Shown one piece after another: positions 1 through 12,305 of a stretch of DNA of 64,000 nt. Every line of letters starts with the position of its first letter. The stretch's first letter is position 1. The notes under the pieces are model-generated. The model searched no databases and had not been told where the DNA came from. It saw nothing but the letters and a program-made list of their open reading frames with translations. The position numbers and the translations under genes are program-made. The DNA is from Notamacropus eugenii (Eukaryota; Chordata; Mammalia; Diprotodontia; Macropodidae), in contig NC_092872.1 of the NCBI RefSeq assembly GCF_028372415.1, forward strand, positions 91,928,575-91,992,574. Reading direction: 5' to 3'.

Positions 1-80
1 AGAATAAACAAGAGTTGGAAAAAGTTTCCGGTTAAAGATGAGATTTTAGCCAGGACCTAAAGGAAACCAGGAATTCTCAC
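1..80 (-). repeat. L2 LINE fragment
   Basis: The sequence resembles, with many differences, a stretch of the L2 3' region that is also present at 63.2 kb in this window (a 'gggattttagttggcactt'-like block). It is a short, old, antisense fragment cut by the window edge. Confidence 0.45.
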
Positions 81-1129
81 CAAAGCTGTGCCAACATTTT
101 GCTTGATAAAAGAATATTTGACAGTTATATTAACATGGGAATCAATTAATGCCAAGAAGACAGCCTCAAAACAAAATGCAGTAACATCTGTGTTATCTGA
201 CAACAAAAAAGGCACCATGACATAATCAAGCATTTAAAACACACATACCCCAGAGGACAGATTTGGCCCCTTCCCATCTAAACCAAACTGCAAAGCAATT
301 ATTGTACAGATGGAAGAGAAAAAATGCCTTTCTTTATGAATTCTAAAACTGCTCCATGTGGAACACTAGCTCCAAGCCCAAGATGCAATTCAACAAACAT
401 TTATTAGAAGTGTAGGTATTTGGCTAAGTGTGCTTGGATAATCTAAAAATGAGCATTTACAACACAAAAATTTTTAAATTCCTTACTATTAAAAGACCAC
501 ATGTATCATTATATGCGAACTGTTGTGCAAAGAGCTACTGCTCTATTTTTAGTGTTCTTGTAATAGGAAATAAATGTATGGGGAAAGGATTGCTAGAGAA
601 AAAGCAGTTGAAATCATAGTGCTGTGGGTACACTGCCTATAGATCCTGCAAGTTGGCCCTCTCTGTTTTTATAAATGCAAAGCAAGCTAATCAAAGTTCA
701 AATGATTAACAACTTCCAAGCTCCATTTCCCACATTCAAATACACATATAGTTAGTTAGGCTGTTTTTTAATTCTCCAACCTGAAATATACACAATCCCC
801 TCCCTCAGAAATGGGAGAGGTGGTCACTCTGGATTTTGGCTTTCTGCCTCAACTTTAAGGTCATAAACTGTTCCGTAAGAGTCCTTTGCTTTTTGATGAT
901 GTGAGACAAAATAGTCATCACTTAAGAGACTCCAAGTTCTGATTCCATTTTTGGAAGCACTTACTCTATACTAAACACAAAGAAAAACATCAAAATGCTT
1001 CTGAAACAACAGTGAACTCAGCAACTCTCCTTAATTATTTTTAAATAGTGGTATTATTCCAAAACTGTAGCCTGTGTTCTAGACCTTTATCTTTAAATAT
1101 ATTTATGGCATACACAAAATGTCTTATGT
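81..1129. other. AT-rich unique sequence
   Basis: I see no gene, RNA or clear repeat here. A 63-codon frame near 430-619 has no recognisable protein features and looks like chance. If the CpG island to the right starts a minus-strand gene, this is its first intron. Confidence 0.5.
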
Positions 1130-1290
1130 TCTAATTGTCTGTACCATTTTGTAGTATTTTATTATCTTCGTAGAGACCATAAGCTCCCTGAAGGCAAGGA
1201 TCTTATTTTGTACCTTTTTGTATCAAATTGTGTCTAGCACAAGCCGAACATTAGACTAAGTACCTGCTGATTCAACTGATACTGAGGGTC
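1130..1290 (+). repeat. L2 3' end fragment
   Basis: It shows the usual L2 3' pattern of 'ataagctccctgaaggcaag', then a 'gtgtctagcaca' block and a run toward 'ctgattcaactga'. Old and diverged. Confidence 0.6.
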
Positions 1291-1960
1291 AGCTCTAGGC
1301 AAGACTCTGTTCGTAAGGAGATGGATCTTTTGCCATCGTTAGTACAAAGTATTAGTTTTATGGTCAATGTAGGTAGGGAGCTAAGAAATTAAAAAAGTAA
1401 AATTCCAGATTCCTCGTTTGTTTTTAAAAATATTTTGATAACTGTACTTGAATATAATTAGTTTCCTTTGCAATCGGTATTTTTTGTTACGCATTTTAAA
1501 ACACGATCTGGGAAGGGATCCGTGGGCTCCACCACACTGCCAAAGGGGTCCAAACACACAAAAAGGTTAAAATCCCCTGGACTAGATGATCTTTTAAGGC
1601 CCAGATTTAAGATTTCTCATAAGTGACAACAAGAAGAGACTTGAACAGTGGAAATACGCCACAGCGCAGCACAAGATTAACTGACAAGAGTGTTTCAGGA
1701 AATAAATTGATTCATTTGAGAGAATGACAGGCTAGAGGGGGTCATGGAAGGAATTCCCAGGGTTGGGTGGATTATATTCTGACTGCATTCGTGGCTGGCC
1801 TCTAGAGGAGCCGCAACAACATCCTGGAGATCACATCCCCAGGGCGTTCCGCCCCAACACCCGAAATAAGCCCCGAACAGGGTGCGGACGGCAGACGCCC
1901 TCCGGTTCTAGGCTTTAGTCCGGGAGATGTAACAGCTCCCTCGGAAGGGTCGGGGGGCCG

Positions 1961-1968
1961 TGACGTCA
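1961..1968. promoter_or_regulatory. Perfect CRE (TGACGTCA)
   Basis: Full palindromic CREB/ATF site, followed 17 bases later by CCAAT on the + strand. The pairing is common in proximal promoters. It lies about 600 bp from the predicted minus-strand first exon, so it may serve an alternative start site. Confidence 0.6.
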
Positions 1969-2045
1969 TCACCCAAAGGGCTGGCCAATCGGCGCCTCGA
2001 GCCAGGACTTTTAACAACCGCTGGGCCAGGGAAGCAGAGGAAGAG

Positions 2046-2084
2046 GAAGGCGCCCCAGGAAGGCGCCCCAGGAAGGCGCCCCAG
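2046..2084. repeat. 13-bp tandem repeat, 3 units
   Basis: The unit GAAGGCGCCCCAG occurs three times in perfect tandem inside the CpG island, followed by a partial GGCGCC. Each unit holds the palindrome GGCGCC. Confidence 0.85.
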
Positions 2085-2554
2085 GGCGCCTCCGATCCAT
2101 CCCGGCGGGTCCGGGGCTGCGGGTGACACGCAGCAAGGGCTAGCCGAGAGGGAGGGCACCCCCACACACTCGAGGTGACCAGGTTCCCCCCCCTCCACCA
2201 GTTGGGGCCTCATCCCCCCTAAACGCGGGGGCCTCCCACTCCCGCCTCCCCTCGCCCACAGCCGGGGTTTCCGTAACTGTCTGATTTCATCCCCCTGAGG
2301 AAGGAAATGCGCCCGCGGGGTTTCCTCGCCCTGGGCCCGGCCCCGGCTACAGGAAGGCGGCACCCAAAAGACCGGAGGGTACTAGGGTTCGGGGCGCCGA
2401 AGGGAAAACCCTGCGGCGCGGGCCAGCCGCCGCCTCGGCCCCCGGATCCCCAAATGACGCTGTCCGCCAGGAGAAGGGGATTGTCGGGGCGTCTGTCCCC
2501 CGCACCCCCCAACTCCAGCCCTCCTTCGTTCGCGGGGTCCCCCCCAACTCTTAC

Positions 2555-2665
2555 CGCGCGGTGATGGAGCCGGCCCCAGGCAGACCCTGCATCCCCCCCC
2601 GGGCGCCCGCGGCGGCGCTGCCCACCCCGACGCCCAGCCGCGGCGGCCGAGGAGGAAGACCTCAC
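2555..2665 (-). other. Putative non-coding first exon of a minus-strand gene (BFAR candidate)
   Basis: On the minus strand an ETS motif near 2666 would lie next to the start site, and the exon would end at 2555 before a strong donor (G|GTAAGAG). No ATG-led reading frame is seen in the interval, which fits a 5' UTR exon. The assignment to BFAR rests on the human gene order (BFAR and PARN divergent), not on sequence matched here. The start position is approximate. Confidence 0.35.
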
Positions 2666-3084
2666 TTCCGGAAATAAAGTGCGGCCGCACTACGCCATTG
2701 GTGCGCCCCTCGCAGCAACCATAGAGCGCGTTCGGAACGATTCCCACCGTCTCTACCGCAGCATCTCCCCGCCGGCTAGAGAGGCCCAGGCTTTCCCGAG
2801 AGGCGGGGGGAGCTGACGCCTGCGCAGTAGGTACCAGGATGTGCCCCCGACTCCCCAGCACCACCCCTCCCCCCCCGCCCTCCCACCCACGGCCCCCCTT
2901 TCATGATTGTTCAAGTCTTGGCCTAAATAAACTCCTCCAAGCTCAGAGTTTTAGCAGCTGCGATGGAGACTTAGTTGAATTTCTGTTACCTGAGGATTTC
3001 TGGCAAAAAAAGATGGACTACAAAGGAGAAATTGGACCACGGTCTGGAAAAAGAAACTTTCCTAACGCCGCGTAAGCAGGGATG

Positions 3085-3260
3085 GATGATCTACTCAGCC
3101 AGCATTTATGAAGCGCCTACGGGGTGTAAACGGTATACCAACGGCTGGGATATGCAGACAAGACACACATGCCCCTTACCTCAGAGAGCTCGCAGTCTAA
3201 CGGGACAGACAGCATGCAAACAGCGTACGAACAAGACATACAGGATAAATTTGCCATTGT
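3085..3260 (-). repeat. L2 3' end fragment
   Basis: Reverse-oriented L2 tail: 'agcatttatgaagcgcctac', then a block resembling 'ccttacctcagagagctcgc' and an 'aacaagacatacaggataaa' segment. The same series of blocks is seen at 63.0 kb. Confidence 0.6.
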
Positions 3261-3304
3261 CTGGCTTGGTGCCTCGTGTGCCCACTTCCCGCTTCCACGA
3301 AGGT

Positions 3305-3430
3305 CCTGCTTCATTTGAACAAGTATTTATTGAGCACCTACTGGGTGGGTGCGGGCACTTTGCAAGGCCTGGGTGTTAGGAGTATGAAAATCCCTGCGCT
3401 CTTAAGGAGCTGACTTTCCGGGAGGAAGAT
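3305..3430 (-). repeat. L2 3' end fragment
   Basis: A second reverse-oriented L2 tail beginning 'caagtatttattgagcacct' lies directly after the first, so two L2 ends sit in tandem. Confidence 0.55.
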
Positions 3431-3634
3431 GAAAACGGGACAGACAGAAATGTGGTAAATGTATAGCAGACCTCCAACAGGGAGGCACGAGACAAGGTTG
3501 CTATTATCACGTTTACCAGAAGGAACCATACATTTATCTGGTAATTTATGTGGTTTAGGATCGTAACTAAAGCCCAGGAACGGACTTCAAATGCCATCTA
3601 GACCCACTATGTTTTTTATAGATGAGATGGCTCA

Positions 3635-3800
3635 ATAAATGGAGAAATAGACTGGTAGTAGGGAAGTTCAGGGTTCAAATCCTACCATAGGCACTTACTA
3701 GCTAGGTGATCCTGGGCAAGTCACTTAACCTCTCTCAACTTCAGTTTTTTCATCTGGAAAATGAGGGGATTGGATTAGATGTCTCTAAGTTCCTTTCCAG
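3635..3800 (+). repeat. MIR SINE
   Basis: Shows the MIR core with 'tgggcaagtcacttaacctc' and the following 'tcatctggaaaatgagggga', then the 'tccttccagctc'-like tail. Well preserved for this family. Confidence 0.85.
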
Positions 3801-4261
3801 CTCACCTAGTTACCCAGGTAGTAAACATCAAAGATAGAATTTGACCTAAGATCTAATTCCAGAACCGGTATTTCTCCCCCCCACACACTATATTTACATA
3901 TGTACTTATTTAAATTTTCATAGATTTGCTGAGTAATTTGAAGTCTGAATGAAACTGGAAAACTGATAATAGGGCCCTTAACACAGTTATCAACCTATGT
4001 TGATGGTGCCGTTTATGATGGCAGACATCAACCACCGCAAGGATCATGATACTATTGCTGTATTTGCAATCTAAAATATTTATTCAAATTATTATTAAAA
4101 TTGCCATAACCAAGTTTATCTCAAGACTAGGGTCTTTGGGTGATATTTTTATGGATGGTCTAGAGGCTATATTATTTAATAACACAACTTACCCAGTGCC
4201 TAATACTGTGTGCTATCTTTTCTATTTAACATTCTATATTTTGTATAACTAATGCACTTCA

Positions 4262-4800
4262 TTTGGAAATGAAACAACTTCCTGTGACCCAGAAATATCA
4301 CTTCTAGGACTGTATCCCAAAGAAATCATAAAAATGGGAAAGGGTCCCACATGTACAAAAATATTTATAGCAGCTCTCTTTGTGATGTCCAAGAACTTGA
4401 AATCAAGGGTATGCCCATCAATTGAGGAATGGCTATGGTATATGAATGTAATGGAATACTGTTAAAAATGTTCTGTAAGAAATGATGAACAGGAAGACTT
4501 CAGAGAGGTCTAGAAGGACCTATATGAACTGATGCTAAGTAAAAGGAGCAGAACGAGGAGAACTTTGTATACAACAATAACCACAGTGTGTGAGGAATTT
4601 TTCTGGTAGACAGTCCTTCATAGTCTTTCCTCCAATTCCCAGTGGACTCGAGGCAAAATGCCTTCCACATCCAGAGAAAGAACTATGGAATTGGATCACA
4701 GAATGAAGCAGACCATTTTCTCATGTGTTATATTTTATTTTGTTTTCGTGGTTTCTCCCATTCATTTAAATTCTATGCAACATGAAAAAAAATGAAACAA
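4262..4800 (+). mobile_element. L1 3' end (ORF2 C-terminus plus 3' UTR), truncated
   Basis: The block 'ggactgtatcccaaagaaat' through 'atgaatgtaatggaatactg' is the marsupial L1 ORF2 C-terminal region, also found at 8.9 and 11.5 kb. It continues into the 3' UTR with 'ccacatccagagaaagaact'. It is 5'-truncated and carries many differences. Confidence 0.85.
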
Positions 4801-4964
4801 CTTAAAATAGGGAATAGATGCTAATGCTTTACACAAAACACTACTCCCCTCTAGTGGACAAAATGGTAAAAATGGCTCTTCTTTTAAGTTAACCTTACTT
4901 AAGTTAACCTAACTTAACCTTACTGGGGTGCTATCTTCATTGGTCCTGATCTGTATCTTACCTC

Positions 4965-5105
4965 TGGAACTAGATGGCTCCCAAAGAGAAAGTGAGGCTG
5001 GTGACCTTGCACAGACCTCCCTCACTTAAATCCAGTTCCCTTGCAAGTCGTGGCGCCATCTTTCTAATGTCACGGTCCTCTTCGAGAACAAAGAACAAAC
5101 AACTT
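4965..5105 (+). repeat. MAR1-type CORE-SINE, 3' part
   Basis: Holds 'gtgaggctggtgaccttgca', then 'ccctcacttaaatccagtt' and the tail 'tcttcgagaacaaagaacaa'. The same module appears at 62.6 kb (+) and near 47.2 and 47.8 kb (-). The family is known from marsupials; I name it from memory. Confidence 0.7.
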
Positions 5106-5639
5106 AACTTTTCCTATACCTAATCCATAGAGCACATGTAAATTTTAAGGGAATGAACATTTGGGAACTGTCAGAATGAAGGGTTGAAAGTTGAGCTAGG
5201 ATCCCCATGAATCCTCCAAACAAACACCAAAAAGAAACAAAAGTGAAAGAAATTCTACAAAAAAATTATATTCCCCTCACCCAAAATTTGATAAGAAAAC
5301 TGAAGAAAAACTCTGAATAAATAATTCTCTTCATTTTGCTTATCAGCTTTGCATTAGTTGTGTTTTTTTCTTTTTATTGTGGGGTAAAAGAAGCAGCAGG
5401 AAGAGCACCAAAAACAATAGATGCCAAATGTTATTAGAAGTGACATCAGGGGAAAAAAAACCCTTAAGATATAATAATGAAATGGATAACAGATATACAT
5501 GAAAAAATTAAATTAAGAATTAAAATAAATAAAAATCATGAGAGTAATCAAAAGAAGACCTGAACTAGCTAATAAAATCTGTTAGGAATTAAAGGAAGGA
5601 CTGAATACAGGCACAATAATAAATCATGATGCTTTAATA

Positions 5640-6730
5640 GATCTGTGATATCACTAAAAATGCAGATAACAACCCTTCTATATCTACCTCTCCAGTATAG
5701 ATCACAGAGGATCCATCTCATATGTTAGAGGTCTTCCTTGATTGCTCTTGATATCAAAAAGATATCAGTGGAGCATTCAGAATGCCTGTCATCTCCTAAC
5801 TCACATGACCAGCCCATCTTCTCTCCTTATAATACATTTCCCTGATGACATCTTTTACTCTCATTTTTCTTCGTAGTTCCTTATTGGTTATATGTTGCAG
5901 CCAATTCACATGCACTGTGTGCTTCTCCATTGCCCTTTGTATAATATTCATTTGACTTCCTCAAAGACTTAGGTTCCGTGATTTCCAGCCATACAACAAC
6001 ATCAAAATAATATTGGCATTAAAAAGATTCAGGAGAACTTTAGGGTTTTTAAGAAGGCTTTGCAATTTCCTGAAGTTAATCTAGCTTGCTGTTCTCTTCC
6101 TATTTGATTCTATACTCAACTTATTGACCATTTGTACTGTCTGTCCCAGATGTACAAACTGATGGACAAATTATACAGGTTGTCAATCTAACTGCCAGTC
6201 ATAATCTGGGCAACAGACATTGTTAATATACTTGATCTTTCTTGTATATATTGCCAGGAAGAACTCTCTTGAGGAATTACAGTTCTCTTCCAGGAGACTG
6301 CAGTGTTCTAGGGCTTAATGTAACCAATGTAAAGTCATTTGAAAAATTGAACTGTTTATAGACCTCATTTTCCACAGAGATTTCCTCTTCAACTTGGACT
6401 CTGAACTGGATCTCCTCCCTCACAGTGTTGAACATTCATGGCAAACATACATCTCTGTTTTATTCCTTTTCTAGTCATTACAATCAGAGAATCAATGAAC
6501 AGGGTTATTTCTGTTGTCATTTCTTACAAGAAATCTTGACCAATTTTGAAGTATGAACAGGAGATACTTTGTTGGAAGAGAGCCTTTAAGATGACATTTT
6601 CCTTTACTAGATGAAATATTTTTTCCATAATCAGCACATAAACACAGTATGATCTTGTATTCTGACAGGAGAGTCAAAGAAGTCACTCACCCATGACTTT
6701 GGGTGAAAAGTCATGCCCAGTGAGGTGTTA
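5640..6730 (-). mobile_element. RTE-clade LINE remnant (reverse transcriptase C-terminal region)
   Basis: Read on the minus strand, 5800-5940 translates to a non-LTR element motif series: QRAMEKHTVHVNW, then TNKELRRK, VKDVIREMYY and RWAGHV. That series is typical of the RTE group C-terminal region. The upstream part to 6730 keeps short coding-like patches broken by several stops and shifts. It is old and dead. An alternative is another non-LTR clade sharing the RWAGH motif. Confidence 0.6.
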
Positions 6731-7629
6731 GTTAATTACTGGATGGATTAACTCATCTAAGCCATTGAAGCATCTATTTAATGTGGAAGTTATATTCATC
6801 AAACTCATTTATTTTATTTTTTCATTCCCTAGGTAGAAATAGGATGCTAAAGTTCACAGTTCCATAATTATTTTACCTTGATCATGGGGATCTTCCTGAC
6901 TTGTGTGACCCCTTGGTAGTTTTCTTGTGCACCCAAAGTGTGCCCTTTCTCCCCTGTAGGTGCTGAGTGCATTGATGGGAGAGTGTAACTCATATTTCTG
7001 TGTAGTATTTTATTATTTGTGCATTTGTCTAATATGAGTGACTGTAATATTAATGTTTCTTTTGCCTTATTGCTAACTAAAAGATTATTATAAGATCAAA
7101 AATATCATTTTTCTGAGTGGCTTGTTTTCTATAACTAGAAAGTCATTGGATACTCTTGATGGCTAGAGTGGTAAATAGTGAAAGTTGTCATAATGGGACA
7201 GGACCCATTACATGGAATTAAACTCATGGAATATGCTTTAGTGTTTGAAGACCTGGAACACACACAACCAGCATGGAAAATATTTATAAAGAGTTGTCAC
7301 CAGAAATAGTTGACTTGGTCTGTCCTATGGAGATTTATTTGGCTGGGTCAAATAAAATGTTCTCCTCAGTGCAGTCCTTGAACAGCAAGTCAATGCTCAT
7401 TAGGAGAGAGGTTAAGAGCAATTTAAAGATGTGGTGGTATTTTGACTAAATCAAAATTTGAGTGGATTTGTCTTCCTGCTCTGGGGAATTATTCTCAGAA
7501 GAAAAGCATTTCTATTGATAGGAAATGCCACCATGTCTCAAAGACTGTACATCCCACTCCATTGTCTGTGCATAGAACAGAGGCAGGATGGCTCTTTTCA
7601 TTTCTGAAAAGTTCCTTTTGGGAGGCATT
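6731..7629. other. Unassigned sequence
   Basis: AT-rich, with no gene or repeat I can name. Short frames at 7442-7648 and 7495-7734 overlap the L1 end to the right and have no independent support. Confidence 0.4.
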
Positions 7630-8108
7630 TCTAGAAATACTTACATGAACTGATGCTGAGTAAAGTGAGCAGAACCTGGAGAACATCGTACACAGTAAAA
7701 GCAACATTGTGTGATGATCAACTATGATAGACATCTCTTCTCAGCAATACAATGATCAAAGACAATTCCAAAAGACTCATGACAGAAAATGCTATCCACA
7801 TTCAGAGAAAGAACTATGGACTCTGAATGAAGATCAAAGCATACTATTTTCACTTTTTTTGTTGTTTTTCATGACTTTTCCCTTTTGCTCTGTTTCTTTC
7901 TTTTTTTTTTTTTAACAATATGATTAATGTGGAAATACAATTAACATGATTTCACATGCTTAACCTATGTCAGATTGCTTGCCATCTTGGGGAGGGGAGA
8001 TCAGAAGGAGGAAGGAGAAAAAGTTGAAACTCAAAATCTTACAAAAATGAATGTTGAAAACTATCTTTACATGTAATTGGAAAAAATGAAAAGCTATTAA
8101 AAATAAAG
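7630..8108 (+). mobile_element. L1 3' end, 5'-truncated
   Basis: Runs from 'acttacatgaactgatgctg' through the 3' UTR ('tccacattcagagaaagaac') to 'aatgaatgttgaaaactatc' and an A-rich tail. This is a fairly complete marsupial L1 3' UTR with little ORF2. Confidence 0.85.
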
Positions 8109-8639
8109 ATTCTGCTAATCATATTGAAAGTGAAAGTTCCAAAGGAATAACAAAACCTTTGCTGTGATCATTCATGAAAAGTTTAGGGATGAGAGAAATG
8201 TACCCAAAATATTTGGATTTTGTACATTTAACTGAGATTCCTAATTTTTCCATTTAGATTACAAAGTTCATTCATGGCTAAAATCTCAGTCATAAGAATA
8301 CACACTTATTTTCCTCTAGAGTCAATGGACATTCAGGCCCCTTAACATTCTAGGGGCAAAGCCTTGGAAAAAGCTCCTTATTGTTTGCATGCCTCTATCT
8401 TTGGGATTGGGGCTAGAGTTTGATGCTCTAGAAGAGCATTCATTTTCATGAAAAAATTCTTTTATAATAAGTTTATCTCTCAGTTGAGACTTCTTCAAAG
8501 TAATGCTAATTATAGGAAATGAGATTTAGTTTTTATGGACAATGAGATCTTTTATGGACTATAATGCAGTACAAATTATATTTAACAAAGAATTGCTAAA
8601 GAATTTATTAGAAATTAACTGGATATGAAAAATTCTCTA

Positions 8640-9500
8640 AATCACTAATTAAAGAAATGCAAGTTAAAACAACTCTGAGGAAGCACCTCACACCTATAAG
8701 ATTGGACAACATGACAGAAAACGAAAATGACAAATGTTGAAGTGGACACTAATGCATTGTTAATGGAGTTCTGAACAGGTCCAACCACTCTGGAGAGCAA
8801 TTTGGAGCTATGTCCAAAGAGCTGTAAAACTGTGCATACCCTTTGACCCAGCAATACCACTTCTGGGTCTGTATCCCAAAAAGATCATAAAAATGGAGAA
8901 ATGACCCACATGTAAAAATGTATTTATAGCAGCTCTTTTTGTGGTGACCAAGAATTGGAAGTTGAGGGGATGTCCATTAATTGAGGAATGGCTGAAACAG
9001 TTGTGGTACATGAATGTAATGGAATACTCTTATTCCATAAGAAACGATGAACAGGAAGTCTTCAGAAAAACCTGGAAAGACTTGCATGAAATGATGCTGA
9101 GTGAAGTGAGCAGAACAAGGAGACAGTAAACAGCCACATTGTGAGATGACTGACTTTGATAGACTTAACTCTTCACAGCAATGCAAGGATCTAAGACAAC
9201 TCTAAAAGACTCAGGATGGAAAATGCTGTTCCAGAAAAAGAACTATGGAGTCTGAATGCAGATGGAAGCAGAATACTTGCTCTCTCCTTGTTGGTTGTTG
9301 TTTCTTCTTTCTTGTGGTTTCTTCCATTGGTTCTAATTCTTCTTTACAACGTGGCTAATGTGAAAATATGTTTAATATGAATGTATATGTATAGCCTATA
9401 TCAGATTGTATGCCATACTGGAGAGGGGGCAGATGAGGAAGGTGAAGAAAGTTTAGAACTATGGAAGTGAATGTTGAAAACTAAAAATTAATTAATTAAT
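8640..9500 (+). mobile_element. L1 ORF2 C-terminus and 3' UTR
   Basis: Frame 8941-9129 reads WKLRGCPLIEEWLKQLWYMN and later RNDEQEVFRKTWKDLHEMML, homologous to the last 60 residues of L1 ORF2p. Upstream, 8641-8940 is the ORF2 segment before it. The 3' UTR follows to an A-rich end near 9500. 5'-truncated. Confidence 0.88.
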
Positions 9501-9504
9501 TTAA

Positions 9505-9840
9505 AAAAGGACTGGAAAAACATTGTACATAATAATAGCAATATTACGAGGTTAATCAACTATGGATGATTCCTCTCCTCTGATCAATACGATTATCCAC
9601 TACAGTTCCAAAAGACTCATGATAAAAAGTGCTATCCACCTTCAGAGAGAGAACTGAAGAACTCTGAAATACAATTTTTTATTTCTTTTTTGTGTGTCAC
9701 ATGGTTAATATAGAAATATATTTTGCATGACTTTACATGTATATGGGTATGAAATAGCTTGACTTCTCAATGGGGGGGGGAGAGGGAAGGAGAGAATTTG
9801 GACCTAAAAGTTAAAAAATGAATGTTAAAAAAGAAAATTA
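9505..9840 (+). mobile_element. L1 3' UTR fragment
   Basis: A further L1 3' end in the same orientation starts directly after the previous tail ('gactggaaaaacattgtaca') and ends in 'aaaaaatgaatgttaaaaaa'. It may be a second insertion into the A-tail of the first. Confidence 0.75.
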
Positions 9841-10740
9841 ATTGTAGGCTAAACAATTTAATCCTAAAGAATGAGAAGACCAAACAACAAATGATAGAAA
9901 CAATCAGTCATTTGACTAAAGATAATGACAACAATTGGGAATATATGCCAAAACTTGGGGGTGCAGTCTTTCCTTAAGGGAAAATGTATTATGTATAGAT
10001 GCTTTTATTTATAAAAACGACTGTATCAATGAATTGGGCTTGTAACTAAAAAAAATTAGAAAACCAACTAATGAAAAAAGACCCAATTATCAGTAACTAA
10101 ATACCAGAATAGAAATCCTAAACATCAAAGAAAAGATAAACAAAATTCAAAGCAAAAACAAAAACATCGAATTAATAAAACAAAAATAGGAGTTTTTTTT
10201 TAAAGAGTAGGTCAGAGTAATTGAGCCAGCCCTAAGAGTAAGCAGTTGTCTACATGTCCAGATGAGTGCTGTGAGGTACTGCAAAAGAGAATGGTCACTC
10301 CAACACACCTGTTACACAAAGACAAAATTAAAGTCTATGCCATTCAAGGATATAATATTGTACATGAAGAAAGCCATTGAGTCAGACCTTGGTAGTAGGT
10401 AGGGGCCAAAATTAAAATAGTCTAAACTTCAGGCTACAGATAGGTTTTTACTGGTTCATTTTCCAAGTAAAGGTATAATTAATGATTAAACTATTTTTGC
10501 AGACAAACCATATTTTAGAAAAGCAAAATTTCAATTAATATTAATTATACTTAATACTTAAGATTTTTATTTCTCATGAAATCACATTAATATTTAAAAA
10601 TTACTTCGCTCAGTGGTACAAGTTTTAATGCATTTCTCAGGTTTTCTTACTGTTCACATTTAGTTAATGGGAAATAGTATGTCTTGTCAGTGTAAGACAG
10701 ATAAACATGACCACACAGGAGGGTTACTAGCACAGGTATA
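9841..10740. other. AT-rich unassigned intergenic sequence
   Basis: No gene or clear repeat. It holds A-rich stretches only. Confidence 0.4.
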
Positions 10741-11439
10741 CTCTTTCTTTTTTTATTTTAAGTTTTCAACATTCATTTCCACAAAATTTTGAGCTTCAAA
10801 TTTTCTCCCCATCTCTCCACTCCCCCCACCCCAAAATGCCAGGTATTCTGATTACCCCTTCCACCAATCTGCCCTCCCTCCTAACATTCCTCCCTTCTCT
10901 TATCCCCAACTTCTCTTTTGTCCTGTAAGACAAGATAAATTTCTATACCCCATTACATGTATTTCTTATTTCCCAGTTGTATGCAAAAGCAATTCTCAAC
11001 ATTTATTCCTAAAACTTTGAGTTCTAACTTCTCTTCCTTTCTCCCTCCCCACCCATCCCCACTGAGAAGGGAAGCAATTCAATATAGGCTACATATGTGT
11101 AGATTTGCAAATGACTTCCATAATAGTCATGTTGTATAAAACTAGTTATATTTCCCTCCATCCTATCATGCCTCCCTTTTCTTCTATTCTGTCTTTTGAC
11201 CTTCTCCCTCCCCAAGAATGTTTACTTCTAATTGCTCCCTCCTCTCATTTGCCCTCCCTTCCATCACCTCCTCTACCCTGCTTATCCCCTTCTCCCCTAC
11301 TTTCCTGTAGTGTAAGATAGGTTTTCATACCAAACTGAGTGTACATGTTATTCCTTCCTTGAGCCAAATGTTATGAAAGTAAGCTTTACTTTTTCCTTCT
11401 CACCTCCCTTCTTTCCCCTCTATTGAAAAAGCTTTTTCT

Positions 11440-12140
11440 CCCCAAGAGATCATAAAAATGCGAAAGGGTCCCACATGTACAAAAATATTTATAGCAGCAC
11501 TCTTTGTAGTTGCCAAAAACTAGAAGTCAAGGGGATGCCCAACAATTGGGGAATGGCTGAATAAATTATGGCATATGAATGTAATGGAATACTATTGTGC
11601 CACAAGAAATGATGAACAAGAAGACTCCAGAGAGGCCTGGAAGGACTTACATGATCTGATGCTGAGTGAAAGGAGCAGAACCAGGAGAACTTTGTGCACA
11701 GCAACAACCACAGTGCGCAAGAGTTTTTTCTGGTAGACTTGGAATTCCGTAATAACGCAAGAACTTATTAAAAAAAAAAATCCCAATGGTGGTTTTCTAA
11801 GGCAAAATGCCTTCCACACTCAGAGAAAGAAATATGGAAGTCATTCTCAGAATGTAGCAGATCATGTTTGTGTGTGTGTGTGTGTGTGTGTTTTTGTATA
11901 TCATGTTTTGATCTGTTATATGATTTCTTCCATTTATTTTAGTTCAACTACATAGCATGACTATAGTGAAAATGTACTCAATAGGAAAGTGTATGTAGAA
12001 CCTATACAGAATTGTATGCTGTCGTGGGGAGGGAGGGGGGTAGTGGTGGGTAGGCGTGGGGGGGATAAAATCTTAAGTTTATGGCAGTGATTGTAAAACA
12101 TTAAATAATAATAATAATAAAATAAAATTTAAAAAAAAAA
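11440..12140 (+). mobile_element. Nested young L1 3' end with perfect 15-bp target duplication
   Basis: GAAAAAGCTTTTTCT occurs at 11425-11439 and again at 12141-12155, flanking an L1 piece that starts in ORF2 ('agagatcataaaaatgcg') and ends in an A-rich tail. The perfect duplication marks one clean 5'-truncated insertion into the older HAL1-like element. A (TG)n run lies at about 11868-11891. Confidence 0.93.
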
Positions 12141-12299
12141 GAAAAAGCTTTTTCTAGCCTCTTTTATGAAAGATAATTTGCCCCATTCCATTTCTCCCTT
12201 TCTCCTCACAATATATTCCTCTATCACCCCTTAATTTTATTTTTTTAGATATGATCCCATCCTATTCAACTTACCCTGTGCTCTCTGTCTCTCTGTCTT

Positions 12300-12305
<6 letters not shown>

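Larger units (their letters stand above)
1850..2860. promoter_or_regulatory. CpG island promoter, probably of a minus-strand gene (BFAR candidate)
   Basis: About 1 kb of GC-rich, CpG-dense sequence stands out sharply from the AT-rich flanks. It holds a perfect CRE palindrome at 1961, a CCAAT motif near 1985, an ETS-type CCGGAA motif near 2666 and an inverted CCAAT near 2697, i.e. CCAAT on the minus strand. A minus-strand splice-donor-like site (GTAAGAG) lies at 2554 just inside the ETS site. These fit a TATA-less promoter firing leftward. In human, BFAR lies head-to-head with PARN, so BFAR is the expected gene by synteny. No BFAR codons are present, so the name is inference. Many GC-rich open frames here lack any recognisable protein. 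Confidence 0.6.

Noticed and set aside
2219-2864. Overlapping long minus-strand frames in the left CpG island
   Set aside because: They overlap one another in different frames, have GC-driven composition and lack an ATG in the part nearest the likely start site. A 5' UTR exon explains the region better.
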